Assembly (NCBI GenBank): GCA_023055505.1
Contig: JALIRH010000010.1
Span: 3,597,501 to 3,661,500, forward strand
DNA: 64,000 nt
Direction: 5' to 3'
From: Callipepla californica brunnescens
Lineage: Eukaryota > Chordata > Aves > Galliformes > Odontophoridae
The stretch's first letter is position 1. The number at the start of each line of letters is the position of its first letter. The translations under genes were made by a program, and so were the position numbers. This document shows, in pieces, positions 23,963 through 38,296 of the stretch. Below the pieces are notes generated by a model that saw nothing but the letters and a program-made list of their open reading frames with translations, was not told the origin of the DNA and made no database searches.

Positions 23963-25554
23963 GTGTATTATTCTGAATCGGTTGCTGAAAAAAATCACTT
24001 TCAGCAGAATAATTCTTTCCTTAGAGAAGTTAACTTCAATCTACTGCCTTAAATTTTTTGACCCGAATTTGCCATTCTTCTTCTGAATAGCTTTTGTAAA
24101 CTGAACTGAGAACATTCATCAAATGCTTCTTTCTGTTGAAATTGTGTGGTGTGTAAAGTACCCTGACAGAGGCCCCAGACTGGCCTAGTGGTACCTCTTC
24201 AGCAGACAGAGGTTTTTTATTTCTTATCTAAAACTGATAAAGCTTTATTAATCCTTGGAGGATGCTGATATTTATGGCCCACTGTAGTTTCCTAAGATTC
24301 ACAAAGGTTTCTTCCAGGTAATCCTTTTTAAGCCTTTCCTATTAGGTATAATACCCCAAGATTACTGATTTCTAAAGCTTTACTTTTCCTATGTGGCAAG
24401 TTGTCCTTAATCAGAGCAGCTGAAAGGGAGCTTTGAGTATCTCAATCTTCAACTGATTAATAATAGTGACACGAGGATTGTTTCTTTTAGTCCTTCAAAT
24501 ACAGAATATTTTTAAACATTTTTTTGTTGTGAGGAATTGCAGTCTGCTTAAAAATCAGTTTACCTTGAGGGCTTTAATACAGCAAAGTTTGTTGCTGCAA
24601 CAGTTCCTCTTGTTGAAGTAGTTTACAAATTTCAAAGACTTCTGGTTTCATCACTGCAACAATATCATCCATTGATCCACCCAGCCACGCTTTCATCAGC
24701 AGTCTTTTGGTCTGTAAAATACTGAAGCCATAGCTTGCTCTCTTTTGACTCCTGGCTGAAATTTCTTTAGTTCTACTCTGACATATGACTTTACCCTTAA
24801 AATATATGTTACACCAATCCATTCAAACAAAAACAAAGTATCAAAATTTGAATCAAAATGTTCAAAGGAAAACAAATGTCTCAAAGCTAAGAGAGTCATC
24901 AAGGTATTTTATAAACAATGTCATGTCACCCACCTTGGGCTGCCGACCCTCAGTAGCGCAGTACAGACTGAACACCAGCTGATTTCTTCCATCTTTATTC
25001 ATTCCGTGAAGAATCATGACGATGACTAATTGCATAATTGTAAATAAAAACTTACTCTAATCTTCAGGATGACAGATCTTTCTTTAAAGAATTGGTAGAC
25101 AGCTGGGGAGGAGGAAAGCCTTCTGGTACAGGTTTTCTTGCTTCACATAGGAGGTAAAGTCACCAGGGAATCTGCATCTGGAAAGGAGATTCTGCATCTC
25201 TATATTTTTAATATTCGATTCATTCTTTCTTTGCTTTTGTCAGTCAACTGTATTACCTAAGCCAGCTTTTCTATATGATGTCTTTCTAATGTACAGCAGC
25301 TGCTGTAATCACTACTCACCATCTCACGAAACACGGAGATAAGTTGGGAAATAACAGAGGATAATTTCAGAAGACGCTATCCTGACACAAATCAGCAGCC
25401 TCAGAAATGGATGCTGGGTCTTGTCCTCCAAAAAAGTATCTGAGAACTCATGAGGCAGATTTCTATCTGATAAAGCTGACATTGATGAGTGGCCTTTAGC
25501 TGACACTGTAATGGGACAGAATTTCCAATAGAAGGGGTATTTCTAACAATCTAC

Positions 25555-25573
25555 TTTTTTTTTTTTTTTTTTT
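25555..25573. repeat. Poly(T) tract, 19 nt
   Basis: An uninterrupted run of 19 T is seen directly. No exon or retroposon body adjoins it. Confidence 0.9.
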
Positions 25574-26014
25574 AAGTGGGATAAATCAAGTTAAACTGCA
25601 AAGCTGACTAAAAAGCCAGCATTGTAAGGCAAAATGATCTCATGACAGGCAATTGGGATCCATAAATGTTTAAAAATAAGGTCAAAAATTCATTTTAAAT
25701 AGGCCTGCTATTCTCTCATCATCCATTCTCCCCCAATGTATCCATTTTCCAATCCTCTTCTGTTCCTCTCATCTGTTGCTGGCTGAATTTTTTGCTCTCT
25801 TGCGCCTTCATTCTGCTCTCCTTTCCCCACAGTCTGTTCTTCTTGTTTGTAACTGAATAACTCAGTTTTGTGTATCTCCATAAACAGACTCATGTATGCA
25901 GCACTGTCTGTTCTATAGAGCCAGATCCTTCAAAATTCATTTCCACTTCCTTTGTGCTTTGGTATGTTGCTGAGTTTTGTGCCCTTTGGACACCTCTGCA
26001 CCTATTCTCATCCA

Positions 26015-26031
26015 CCCCTCCCCCCCCCCCC
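26015..26031. repeat. C-rich run (C4-T-C12)
   Basis: Four C, one T and twelve C lie inside a pyrimidine-rich stretch ending CTCTTGCTTTTCAG. The final TTTTCAG looks like an acceptor, but no coding sequence follows it. Confidence 0.85.
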
Positions 26032-27416
26032 TCTTGCTTTTCAGATTTACAGCTTGTAAAATGATGGGTGTGGTTTTACAGAGTGGATCACAAGGCTTAA
26101 AGTAAACCCCAGCTAGATATAGTTAACCAAAGGGCAGGGTGAGGGTAAGTGTAAATGCTGTTTGGGAAAAAAAAAGCATGCCTGTTGTTGTCAGTACGCT
26201 GTGAGACTTCCCTAAAACTTTCTGACACTTAGGATATCTGTTGGAAAGCAATCACCTCAAGACGGAGCTCGGATTTGCATGTACATGTTGATGTCTTAGC
26301 AGAACATCAAACAGTGAATGCACTCATGAAAATATTCTATACAAACCTAATCCTAAATCCACTGGGACTACAGAAAAAGGCATAATACATCTGTGTATGT
26401 AGTACCAGATACTGCAGTATCAGTGAGATGCTGAGAGAACCACAGTAAGCTGCAAAAATGTAGGCAATCTCCCTAGGAGTTGGAGAGCCTTTTCACAAAA
26501 TACTCTTTTTCAGGGATTTAGAGTCATGAAGTAGCAACAGATCATGAGAAATACAGGAGATGTCAAGATAAGCTACAAAGTATGTATGTACTCTTCTATT
26601 TAAGAACATTTAAATAATGAGGAATTAATCATGTATTTGAGGATTTACTTGGATTGTCTTACAGACTTTGTACAAATCCAGTTATTCAACATCAATTCTT
26701 TGCTTCAGGGTGGCAGTAAATTCTTGAAATTCTATCTTTATTGTGAACATTTGCAGAGTTCAAGTAACGCAGGCCACGCTGCAAGGAGTTCTTCACCTGT
26801 TAGTGACTACATCAGCTTTGTTGTTCTAAACTTCATATTAAATGGTTCTAAGAGCTGCTTTTTTATTTGCAAATCAGGTTTGTAAGTTGATAAGTAGCCT
26901 AAAGAGGTAAGAAAATCTGCCTCTGGGTGCTAGCTGTGGACATTTTGATTGAAACAAATCTGTGATGTACTGAGTTTTGTCAGTTCCTAGTTGGGAGTAC
27001 AGAAGAAGAATCATGCCTGTCTGTGCTAAAGGCCAAGTACTTTATTGTGTGCCTGGCAGGAAGCCAAGCCTGAGAATCAAACAGAAAAAAAGAAGAATGT
27101 TTAGGACTGAATTATTTTTCCATAATGTGTCAAAGGGTTCTATGCTTACTTCAGGATGAGTAAGGATTTGTTTCTACTTTTCATGATAATTAATTCCGAA
27201 TTCAGGATGCTGCATGTCAAATAGGTTGGGTTCCCAAATTGCACTAACATTTGTGTTGGACAGTGGTTAGAAACCAAAATTCCATTTTCCAGAATAACAG
27301 CATTCCTGTCTTCTAGTGCAATGGGAGAAGTGAAAATTTTATGTACTTTGTGAAACCATATAGCAGAATCTGCTGTTCGAGCCCACGGACAATTAGTCAG
27401 TAAAGAACATTGAATT

Positions 27417-27431
27417 AAAAAAAAAAAAAAA
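27417..27431. repeat. Poly(A) tract, 15 nt
   Basis: An uninterrupted run of 15 A, followed by GACAGAAAGGAAGAAGG. It is simple low-complexity sequence. Confidence 0.85.
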
Positions 27432-30400
27432 GACAGAAAGGAAGAAGGAAAAAGCCAGTGACTTACTTAGGGTGTAGCTGCTTTGAAAACTCTGGATTGG
27501 AAGTATTTGAGTATATATTTTTACAGTATATTAATTGACGTGATCGGAAGCATTTTATGAGGATGCTCACCAATCAAAAACTTTTTATGGTCTCATCTCT
27601 GTATGATGAAAGCTCTAGGTTGGGTTGTATTCTAAAAAGCTGTTCTAAGCAAGCAGAGAGATTTTGAAATTTGAAGATTGGATTTGAGGGGAGGTTTTGG
27701 GGGAAATTATTTTAGAGAAATCCCTGCCAAACCTCATGTGAAAAATAAACTATTCCAAATGGCACGTGCAAGGAGAGCCAAATACAGCTCCGTTAATACT
27801 CGTAATAATGAGTGATTCTTATACTTGTTTGGAGTCATTCCTACTTACACAAAGGTTGAATTTGACATAGTGAAACTGAAGCAGAGTGGAGTCTAAAATG
27901 CTCTTGTCTTCATGCAACACTACGTACACACTTGTTTACCAGGGGGAGACATTCTGGTGCCATATGTCATCTTACCAAAGCCCACTGGTACCGTTTATAA
28001 CCTAGAATATTCTGGGAGTTCCAGAAACACGTTGTGTCATCTTTTCCACAAGGCACCTCATCACATGGCTGCTTTTTGTTTTATTTAATCATGGGGAGAT
28101 GATTGTGTGGACAAACTTAGAAGTTGTTCTCTTACTTCATAGAGATAGCAGGAGGAAGCATGAGGAAAGCGGGCAGCCCTGCTGAGCTGCCTGAACATGG
28201 ACATCCTGCCAGGCTGTCCACAGCAGAAGGGTGCACATTAGCACATGTTCTGGTGGTTGTGTCCCTTGCACATGGGAGAGATTCTTCTGATGTTGTCCAA
28301 ATTGAGAACTTGATTGTGGTGTCCCAGAAACCACGACAGCTGACACAGATCATGTTTATATATTATGAAGAGACCCAGAGGTTTTCTGTTTTACATGTTT
28401 TCCCTAATTTGCCAATATGTTTGGGAAGGCAGGAAGCAAACCTCTAATTGGTAATTATATTGATGAGTGAAACAAGTAATCCATGCTGTATAGCATGGTG
28501 AACTGCACTTCTGCACACAGACAGGACTCAGCTCTATGACTTTTATCCTTCAGAGCACAGCTGGATAAGCACATTGATAGCATGTTTAGAGCTAGGCTGC
28601 AAACTGGCCTCTGGGCCTGTGCAAAGGCAGCACTGAGGTTCTGAGCAGCATAATCATTGGGTCTTTGTGATTTGCTTTCATTTTTGTCAAGCTTCTGCCA
28701 GCATAGTCTTCAACAGTCATCTAGCTAATTGTTGATCCCTATATAGACGGTGACTATGTGACCACTTCCCTTGAACATGTGTGTGCCCTGCCAAATCTCA
28801 AGTCAACAAAGGTACAAGTGGATTGAGATTTTGCTCTAGCAACACTGAGGGGTTACTAGAGCTCATACTTTTCACTTTGAACCTTCCCTTGCCTTCAGTG
28901 ATATGTACTTCTGCACAATGACTTGGTCCCGACCTCCAGCAAGTCAGTGCCCCACACACTATAGAATCAAATACAGCTGCTCACGGGTCTGAATACAAGG
29001 ACAAAAAAAAAGTAGGCTTCCTTTTAAAACTGACCTCCTCTTCTTCAGGCTGTTAGTAAGAAGCCTGCTTCAGTTTCTGGAAGGAGGCCCCAGTTACAAC
29101 AGTGCTCATTTTTTTTAATCACGAGACAAGTCTGTAATGTCATTGAAACTCATGGCTAAAGCTAAGCATGTACTTTAGGTATTTATTAGATTGAACCTGA
29201 AACCAGGCCTCAGACTTGACCCTTTTTCAGGCTGAAGGCTCTGCCTTTCCTACTGGGGATTCGGTGTGGTTTTCAAATAGATACTGACACAGTTGACTTT
29301 TCTTTGAGTTCTCACAGCTTAATCTCACTGGGTTATGTCTTTGTTCAGTATGTTACTGATTAAAAATAAATATATTCCCTCAAAAATATTGATGATCCAA
29401 AGAGTTGCCTAGCTACTGTCGTCCAAGACAGCAACCTGTGGCCAAGAGATGCTGGTCATTGTCCAGTTCTGCCTTCTAGTGTTAATGTTCCACTGCAACA
29501 TAATGGTTTTGACAAAGTACTGCAAAATCTGACTGTTTACCCCAATGGGAAGTAGAATGACCTCGGAGAAGGAAATTGCAGCTGTTGCCCAGAATGTGCA
29601 GAACAGGGTTGAGCTTGAAAGAAGCTGGGTGAAGAGATATAACTAAGTCATTGAGGCTGTTACAGGGTACAGACATTTTATTTTTTATAGTTAAGTATGT
29701 GTCAGAAGCCAACTGAAATAATGGACTTTCAATTACTTTTGACTTCTGGATTGAGATCTTACATTGTATATGTATAGCACTTCTCATTATTGCAGCATAA
29801 GATCTAAGCAGTAGGTCTGGGGTCTTCTTGAGTCTCGTTGAAGTTCCTCACTGCAAAATGCATTAGAAGAACTGCTTGTTAAATTACATCATAGGCACAT
29901 TTTCAGCATCCAGGGTGTCAGTGTTCTGGCTACATTGTTGTCTTTCAGTTAAAAACGCTAAAAAGTTCAAGATATCTTCACAGCCAAGGTGTGAAAAGCA
30001 ATTAGAATGTATCACTGGTTGCTGGATATAAGCAATTATCTATGAATACATAAAGGCTCTATTTCTTCTCAACAAACAGGCGACATTGTTATAATTATTT
30101 AAAATGAAAAAGAAAGTCACTGACTCAGACATTGAGAGATTGGGTGGATAACTTTATTAGTTCCCAGTCTAAGGTCTGTAGTGCAGATGCTAATCTAATA
30201 TCAAGATTGCATTAAAATGAAGCACAAAATATGGGAAGGAGAATGCCATTTACCCGGTAAGGCTGATACTGTACATGAGTCTGGCTTTTCTGCTCAGGAC
30301 CAATTCTTTTAAACTTTTAGCCTCATCTCTTATTATCAAAGGATGCTTGTAAAAAGGAGTGCTAACCCCTTTTTTCTTTCTTAGTATAGGATCCAACTGA

Positions 30401-33253
30401 GAAACAATTTTTCGTATTGAACGTGCCGAGTTTTGAGAAGTTCTGCAAAAGATAGAAACTGATTTGTTTTATTATTTGCTTTTTTAAAAACCTGCTTTGA
30501 TGTTCATATTTTAATTAGTAAATTAAATTTGTAGGCAGGAAATTGCCTGTATGAAAGTGTATCTGATAAAATGCCTACACTGTGCTACTTAATCTGGAGG
30601 GCTGATTTTAACTTTTTTGAGAGCTATGTTAATTGACTATACAAAGGCAGGAATTATTAACACTGCTGTCTGGTTTTACTACTTTTCAAATGACCCACTC
30701 TGAGTAAAGCGCCATGTTGCCCAATATTAAGTAGACCCATTCTGGGTGAACTGTATGTTGTAAGTCCTGTATAATTTCATGTGTTTAGTCTTCTGTAATC
30801 CAAATGCTGCTGAGTTGTCTGCCTTCAGAGGAGAAATACAAGTCCTGGCTCGTGGTTTCAAGGGAGTCCTGCTACTCAAGACCGTCAATATGTGAATAGT
30901 CTAGTGCCCAGGATATCGTTGATTTCATTAAGCAGTATATTTAATTGAACATGTGTTGTAAATGCATACAACTGGGAAGAAGGACAAATACTGGTATCTT
31001 TTCTAAAGCACCGTCTAGCAACTAATCCTAAGATCTTTCTCAGTACAGTCTTTTCAGCTGCTTTCTTGATAGGCTGGAAATAATGATAGCCAAAATTACC
31101 AGTGTAAGGAATGCACTGCTGTGTTAGGAAGACCAATTCTGTGCATCACAAGTAATGGTAATGGCTCTGAAGGAACATGGACACTGGGGAGGCCAGGAGT
31201 GGGTGTGTGCTTTATACCATCAAAGTATTTCAAGAAAAGTCATAGCAGCAGGCAGCTAAACTGAAATTATGACTTAGAAGGTGCAAGACATAACTCAAAA
31301 CAAGGCAAGAAAAACATGTTCTGAGGAGACTCAGAAGTTACTTGTATTGCATTAGGCACATCTATATCACATTACGTTTATAATTTGATGATAACTCCTT
31401 CAGGATAAGATAAAAATGTGTAATTTGAAATACATGCCTGTGCCTTCTATACCTGGTCTGCCATCATCAAAACAAAGTCATTCTGACAATCTAAATTCAA
31501 TCTTTCCTGTGGAATGATTATAGGGGAATTTAACAAAATGCTATCTGGTAGTACCCAACAGTTGATCAGTATTAACATTTACATTTGCATATGAAGCTAA
31601 TTTTCAAAGTATTTCTCTTAATTTGCTAGGAAGATACCTGTCAAGTTAGCAATTAAACTGTAATTTGGTCACTGAGGTGTTTACACGGATTAATAGATCT
31701 CTCCCTTCGGCGTATGCTCCTGAGTTAGAAATAATAGCTATACTGCGTAGTAGCATGACCCCACTTGAGTTTCACACACACATGCACAAAATCAAATTCC
31801 ATCACATTTTAATGCAAATTTTACCTTTGCAAATGATGGCCTGAAAAGAATGAGTTTCCATGGTAACCTTAGGGGAACACATAACCTGTTTATCATAACT
31901 TCTCCATGAAACAAGACAGGGGGTGGGGAATATGCTTTGATGTCAGCAGTATTTTTCTGTAGAGAGTGTTCTGCTGTAGCACATACAGAGAATTTACTAA
32001 AATGCTTCCGTACTGTCCTAAATAAACTTTCTTCCCTTTCTCAGAAGCAGTCATATGAAATAACATAGGAGAGAATGTCAATAGGCAGTATTCTAAACTG
32101 TTTATTGGCCTTTCAGCTCCTGTCTAAACTTTGATGACTAAGTCAACATTTTGAAAGACCAGACACAGATTAATACGTAAACCGGATCTCTTCCATCACT
32201 TTCTCACTCCTCACTTCACTCCCTGCTTTACGTTTGGCCCTCAAGTATCTCAGCTGCCTTTCAAAGGCACTTTCGGTTTTTTGCTTTCTTGTTCTTCCAC
32301 TTCACTGCTGAAAGTACTGTTTGAAAAATGCCTTGAAATATCTCAACTCCTACACTGTGGGGCTACCACAGAAAAGAATGTATTGATTATACTTCACATT
32401 CAGCACTGACTTTCAGAGCTGAGGTGGTGGCTTCTGGAGGTGCCATTAGCGAGGAGTGAGTTTGATGGCTGTGAGCATCTGCAAGGTTATATTTTTCCTG
32501 CAGATGCATAGTGACTCCTGGCTAGAGGAAAGTATGTCTACAACATTTTTTTTTAAGGTCATTAGGAGTAAAGAACAGATGTTGAGGTTTTTCAGAATGT
32601 TGCTTTGAAGTGCCATTTAGGAGTCAACTGACAAGACTGACCCTATAGGCAGTGATTTTGGGACTGGAACACAGAGGAACCATTGCCCACAGTTACCCAT
32701 CTGGTATCCATCTGGTACCAACAAACAACAGACAGTACCAAATCACAGAGAAACTGTACCAACTGCTAAATTGGTATCAGCAAGCAAAGAAGGTCGCCAC
32801 CCAACAGCAGTTGCAAGCAGGAGAAACAATGTCTGTAACATTTACAGACTGGTATCTGAAGATCTGGAGGAACCTGATGCCATAGCATATGGAAAGCAAT
32901 TTCTCTCTCTAAGTCTGCTTATGCTGATGTTGTTTACTCAGTATTAAACCAGGTTTGGGATTTTTTTTGTTAACCATATTGAATTTGCAGTGTGGAGAGC
33001 TTTTGCCATAATGCCACTGAGAGAGCGCCTCTCTTTTGTGGCGTCTGTGTTTAACAGGATTATGGTGGATTTAATAGCCTGTGCTACAAGCTAACCATTC
33101 AAATTCTAGCAATACTGTTCCAGAGTGGTGTCAAGTCACAATAGAAGGAGTTGAGGCTAACTTTTAACTCCGTGACCATTCACTCTGCTCTTTCTCTTTG
33201 ATGTGAACTATTCTTGGGGAAAGGTGTGGCAGGGGGTTATTTCCCAATTTTAT

Positions 33254-33316
33254 TGCCATCTTCCTCTTCTTCCCTTTGTTCGTTTTCCCTCTTTCTTCCT
33301 TCTTTTCTTCTCTTGA
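33254..33316. repeat. Polypyrimidine tract
   Basis: About 60 bases of nearly pure C/T (CTTCCTCTTCTTCCC and similar) broken by a few G. On the minus strand it yields a lysine/arginine-rich open frame that is an artefact of composition. Confidence 0.7.
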
Positions 33317-36300
33317 AGCAGTGTGCTGGTTTGTACAGTAGCTAAGTGTTTAGAATGTAATAATACAACAGCAAGAGATTTACTGCCTTTAGGCGCTACC
33401 CCTTCTACTCTTGAGGACCTCCAGCAAGGCATGATTTTATAGACAATGAAAGGCTCTCTCTCCCCTGTGAAGCTGCCTGCCTGCAGGAAGCTTTTCACTG
33501 TCTATTTCCACTACTTGCTCTGCAATTTAGTTTCATGCCCTGCTATTTCCCCCTTCCCTCCCTCTTTTTGTGCCGACATACACATGCACGTACCCCCTGC
33601 AAGTGCATTCAGCACCAACACCAGATGTAGGTAGCTAGGGAAAAGTGGTATTATCTTAACGTGCATGCTTAAAACGTCAAAACTACCCCCAAACGTTTCC
33701 ATTTGCCATCCTCAGTGTAAGTGGAAGTATCGATCTGTCCCCTGTTTGCTTTCCAGGTTCTGACACTGTCATTTCGTTTTCCCTAAAAAGAACATAAGCT
33801 TGTATCTGTGCAGCATAGAATGGCCATTACACCCTGGCACCAGTGCCAAAAACTCTGCTGACTTAGCTAGAGAAAGATGCTGAAAGCCCCCGACTTTGAG
33901 AGAAAATTCAATTCAATTTACTTTGTACAGTGTCTCTCATGAAGTATTTCAAAATGCCTTATATCAGGAGATAACATAATGAGAAAATGCTTTAGAGAGC
34001 TGGGTATTCAGATAGCAAGACAAAATGATACACAACAATGAACTGGAGTAAAAGAAAAGACGACTGTCATTTAAAAGCAGTAATCATCTGGATAAGTAGT
34101 CTTGTAAACTAATTACAGTGAGAAGAGAATCAAAGAATGCAAGACTGGGAGGAACATGAAGCAGCTGAGTTTCAAACAGAAGCTAAGGCAGAGGACCAGT
34201 TTCATTAGAGGCAGAGGGAGGAATGGTGCCTAGCATCATAAAACAACTACGAGAGATACACTTTAAACATGTATTCACATGTATATATTGTGTATGGTGT
34301 GTATCGCATCACAAATGTATCTCAGTGAAAAAGTTAAATTATTCTTTCTAGCAGCTGGGAAGAAATTAATTACATTGGCCTGGTTCAGGGAAGAGCAATT
34401 GAAATGCCCCCTTGTAGTTGGAAAGGATCAGTGCTGGTGTGTGCTAAAGTTTTTTTGTTTTGCTGCTTTCAAGTTTTGTGCTCAGCTCAAGGGTCTCTGT
34501 TTGCCGCTGTACTCTGAGGTTTGCAAGTGAGGGTGTTGCAAATCTGGTGCTCGTTAAAGACAATTAAGAGGTGGAATTAACCAAAACATATTATCCAACT
34601 AATGGAAGAAGAAGCCACCCACAGAGAAGGACACAGGCCAGGAAATGATCTCATTTTGTATGGTCGGAGGAAACCATAGTCCTTCTATACCAGGGATCAG
34701 GGATCACGGAGCTAGGGTTCAGAAAGCAGAATATTATATTTGCAGGGCTGTGCAGTTTTGGCTTCACCTCTATCTTTGATGATTTCTCTCTAGTTTGTGT
34801 TGTGAGATACAGCAAACTCTGAGATCTTGTTTTCTACAGAGCTAAGGCAATTGCCATGTTTTTAAACTGTTATGGGAACAGCCTGCTTCCCTTTTAAAGT
34901 TCCCATCTGTGTTTGTGTTTTCCTCAGTCTATTGCCTTTATAAAGAATTTTCCTCTCTCTCTAAATCTAAACCATTAGTTTCACCTCCTTGAACAAGGTA
35001 GGGCATTAGTGGGAAGAAGTAAATCCTGACATAATCAGCCTTGCTTAATTCCAGTGTGGAGCACTGTCATCAGTGTTTCTGGAGCTCATTGCACAGGGAG
35101 AAGGGACGACTGTCAATATGTGCACTTGTGTGTGTGGAATATATATATAGAGAAGGGGAACATTTAATTGCCTAACAGTCTAACTGACCAAGTGCTGTTC
35201 AGGCCTTATGCAACTGATTTTCTAAGTGAAAATGTTCAAAACTACTCACTGGCAAAGCTAAGATCATCAGTAACTGCAGCATGCATCTGTGTTTCTTATG
35301 GGGAAGAGGAGGAAGGATGGTTTGATTACGATCTCTTTTTTCCTTTAGACAAGGTTGTTTTTTTCACCCAGGGGAAATGCATTCTAGCAGCATGAACATA
35401 ACTATTAATCAACACTTAAGCAATAATCAGTGAATGAAAAATGATGACCAGAAACTGAAAATGTACTTGCATAACTACATTGGTTCTTTTCCTTGGAGAT
35501 CATGCCCTTGCATTTTAACATGAACAATTCCTATAAAATTAGTGGTGATATATTCCAAAAGGCGGTGATTTAAAAAGCCAGCACTTATTTTTCATGTTAG
35601 AAAAGAAGAAAATACTAGGAGTGAGTGATACACTAAAATCAGCATAAGTAATGTTGCATAGCTGCTCAATAGTCTCTAAGATAGATCCCCAGTTGATGCA
35701 AACCAGTAATATTTTATGGGGTTACCTCAGAGATGTAGATGCCTAGGTCATCATCACTAAAATGCTGTGTTCAAGTATGTGAAGACATGAACAGGCTACA
35801 GAGATGTTTTCTCCTTGTATTTTAACCTGAAAAGGAGATACTGCTGCTGGAAGGTGCAGATGTATGTCTGCTTTGGGAATTCCTCCAAGAAGAATCAAAT
35901 GCTATCTAAATTAAAATAAAACAGCGCCATCAACTTTTAGCGTGCTCTCCTGAATCAGGGCCAAGGTATGTGGTGGCTCCCAGCACAAACCAAGGCTGTG
36001 AGACTGCATGGATTGCAGCTATACTTTACCTTAGCTCTTGAAGGTGCATTTTGACAGTTAGACACAGTTCTAATCGTATCAAGTGGGTTTTTTTTGTTTT
36101 TTGTTTTGGAACAATTTCAGCACTAGAGCATTGTGTCAAATTCTAAGGAGTATGTGTGCATGTGTTCAAGAAAAAGAAAGCTCAACAAATCCTGTGGCTG
36201 AGCCCAGACAACAGAGCTATAAAAGTCTGTGAAGTCATACTTGGGCTATGAACTGGCACCCACAGGCATTTGTTGGTTCACCTTCTTTATATTTTCTGTT

Positions 36301-38281
36301 GAGAAAAAAAGTAGAAGTTTAAATTAGTTGCTAGACTACCCAAAACAAACCTTTAAGGCCGTGACTTGAGGAGCAATAACAGCCACACTCTCAAGGTGTC
36401 TGTAAAATGGAGAAGGAACAGAAGCACAAGGTTTCTGCAGCTCTGGGAGGGTACTGCTTCCTCCCTTAGTCTTCAAAAATGTCCTGTGTGGAAATTCGGT
36501 ATGTACCAGGAATCTGAAAGTGAGGTGCTTTTGAGGGTTCCTGTGGAACATAGTCTTGGTTTTCCATTGCAGCCTCTTAGTGAGGAAAAGCTCTACTAAG
36601 AGAATCGAAAAGAAGTGTGAAAGATGCCGTCTTACATCCAAACAATAGTAAAGCAGTACTGATGGGCTCATATAGCATTAGACTCTTCTTTGAGAACCGC
36701 TTCTGTCATTAAAATCAATGCAACTTAATTAAAGCAAATTATAGATAGATACATCTATAAATAAGATATTAAAGTGTGCTGCTGAATATGATAATTGCTG
36801 CATATTTAGCAATCAGCGTGTGTGTTCTGCTTTTGCCAGGAGGGATTTCTTTCAGTGGAATCAATGGAGCTTTATTAAAAACCATCCAAATTAGAGGGAG
36901 AAATGATGAGTGTTATAATAACGTAAAATCACTGTTTCAACTTTCATTGCAAAACCAGGAAAGCAAAATACATCCCTCTTTGTGTATGTAAGGAAAACAT
37001 CGGGAAAATTCTTTTGAATTGTGAACACTGCTAGAATTTTTAATTTTTACCTTTTGATGCAAAACATAAAAAAAGTGGATGGAGGAAAACATGTTTTCTG
37101 TGGAAATGCTGGAGGTCTTGAAGGGTGGGATAATTAGGATATCATAGCAGTAGGCAATTAAAAAGACCCCTTGGATCAACTTCATCCATTTCACATGGAA
37201 TATGCAGTTTACTGCCTTACATAACTCATGTCTGTTTTAACACCTAAAGAAAATGTTAGTGTATCAAATTGTATTCTGAAGTCCACCGGTGGTCACTAGA
37301 GTCAGGAAGACAGTTGAAATGCAAAAAATAAAATGGAAGTATTTTGATTCTTTACCTGCGTGCGAAACATTGGGACTGGGATAGGGAACAAATCTGCTTT
37401 TACCTCTCGGAGTTTTTCTTCAGTTTTCACTTAATTGAAAACAAAAACCAACTGTGTCTCTGCAGAGGGGAGACCTGGAGGTTAAAGGGCACATTCCGTT
37501 ATACCATGGCTCTTTTTGGCATGCTGAATCTCAACCCATGTGATTAGAAACGCTTGCAGACAAAAGAAGAGCTTTGAGAACAGGGGTCAAGCCAGCATCT
37601 GAATCAAGTCCTTTAACAGATGATCACAAGGCTATTGAAAAATGTGCTAAGCAATCCAGCAGCACTGTGTGCCATGTTTATACACAGACTTGCAGGCGAT
37701 AGGCAGAACTGGGTGGGATTTTCAAAGCACTTGGGTGATGGCGGAGTACATGCCTCACTCTGCAGGCTTCCTGGGCTGGATCATGTCCTGTAGTGCTCAT
37801 CAGTCATATTAAACACAACAGTAGTATCATGCCATCTTTTATGGAGAGCCACCATGTACATACTTGCTGTCGTTCATACCACAATATCTATCCAACACTG
37901 CATGTCTTGTTGCATACAGAAGGGGTGCAGGAGGCTGTCCTGTCCCCTGCTGCTTTTAGCCTGGGATATATACTCCAGGTGGAAGCCAGTGTGAGGCAGG
38001 TGAGAAGAAACAAAATGCAGCATCTCCCAGACAAAAACATGGTCTCTCACACTTTTCTGCTGAGTTTTCAAAGTAGTGTCAAGCTTTAGAATGAAGAACA
38101 TCTTTTTCTGCTTATGTTCCTCTTCTTCAGCCCCAGCATTTTCCTGTAGGCAAATCCTCAGCTTATTTCAATATACCTCCCTATAGGGGTACTCTGCTTG
38201 TGACATACAGTGTATGCACAAACATTTGAATGACCTAAGACTTTTCTTCTCTGGTTTGATCCACATGTGCATGTTCACTTC

Positions 38282-38296
38282 TTTTTTTTTTTTTTT
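38282..38296. repeat. Poly(T) tract, 15 nt
   Basis: An uninterrupted run of 15 T is seen directly in intronic sequence. Confidence 0.85.

Larger units (their letters stand above)
23212..33249 (+). other. PARD3B: Intron between exons A and B, part 1
   Basis: No exon is recognised on either strand. Contents are an (AT)n repeat at 23932-23962, T19 at 25555, a C-run at 26020, A15 at 27417, and otherwise AT-rich unique-looking sequence. A weak CTCF-like TTACCAGGGGGAGAC lies at 27936-27950. Open frames up to 107 codons have no homology or splice support. Confidence 0.6.

Noticed and set aside
26015..26046. Pyrimidine tract ending TTTTCAG, resembling an acceptor
   Set aside because: The downstream sequence has no recognisable coding block and no matching donor; treated as low-complexity.
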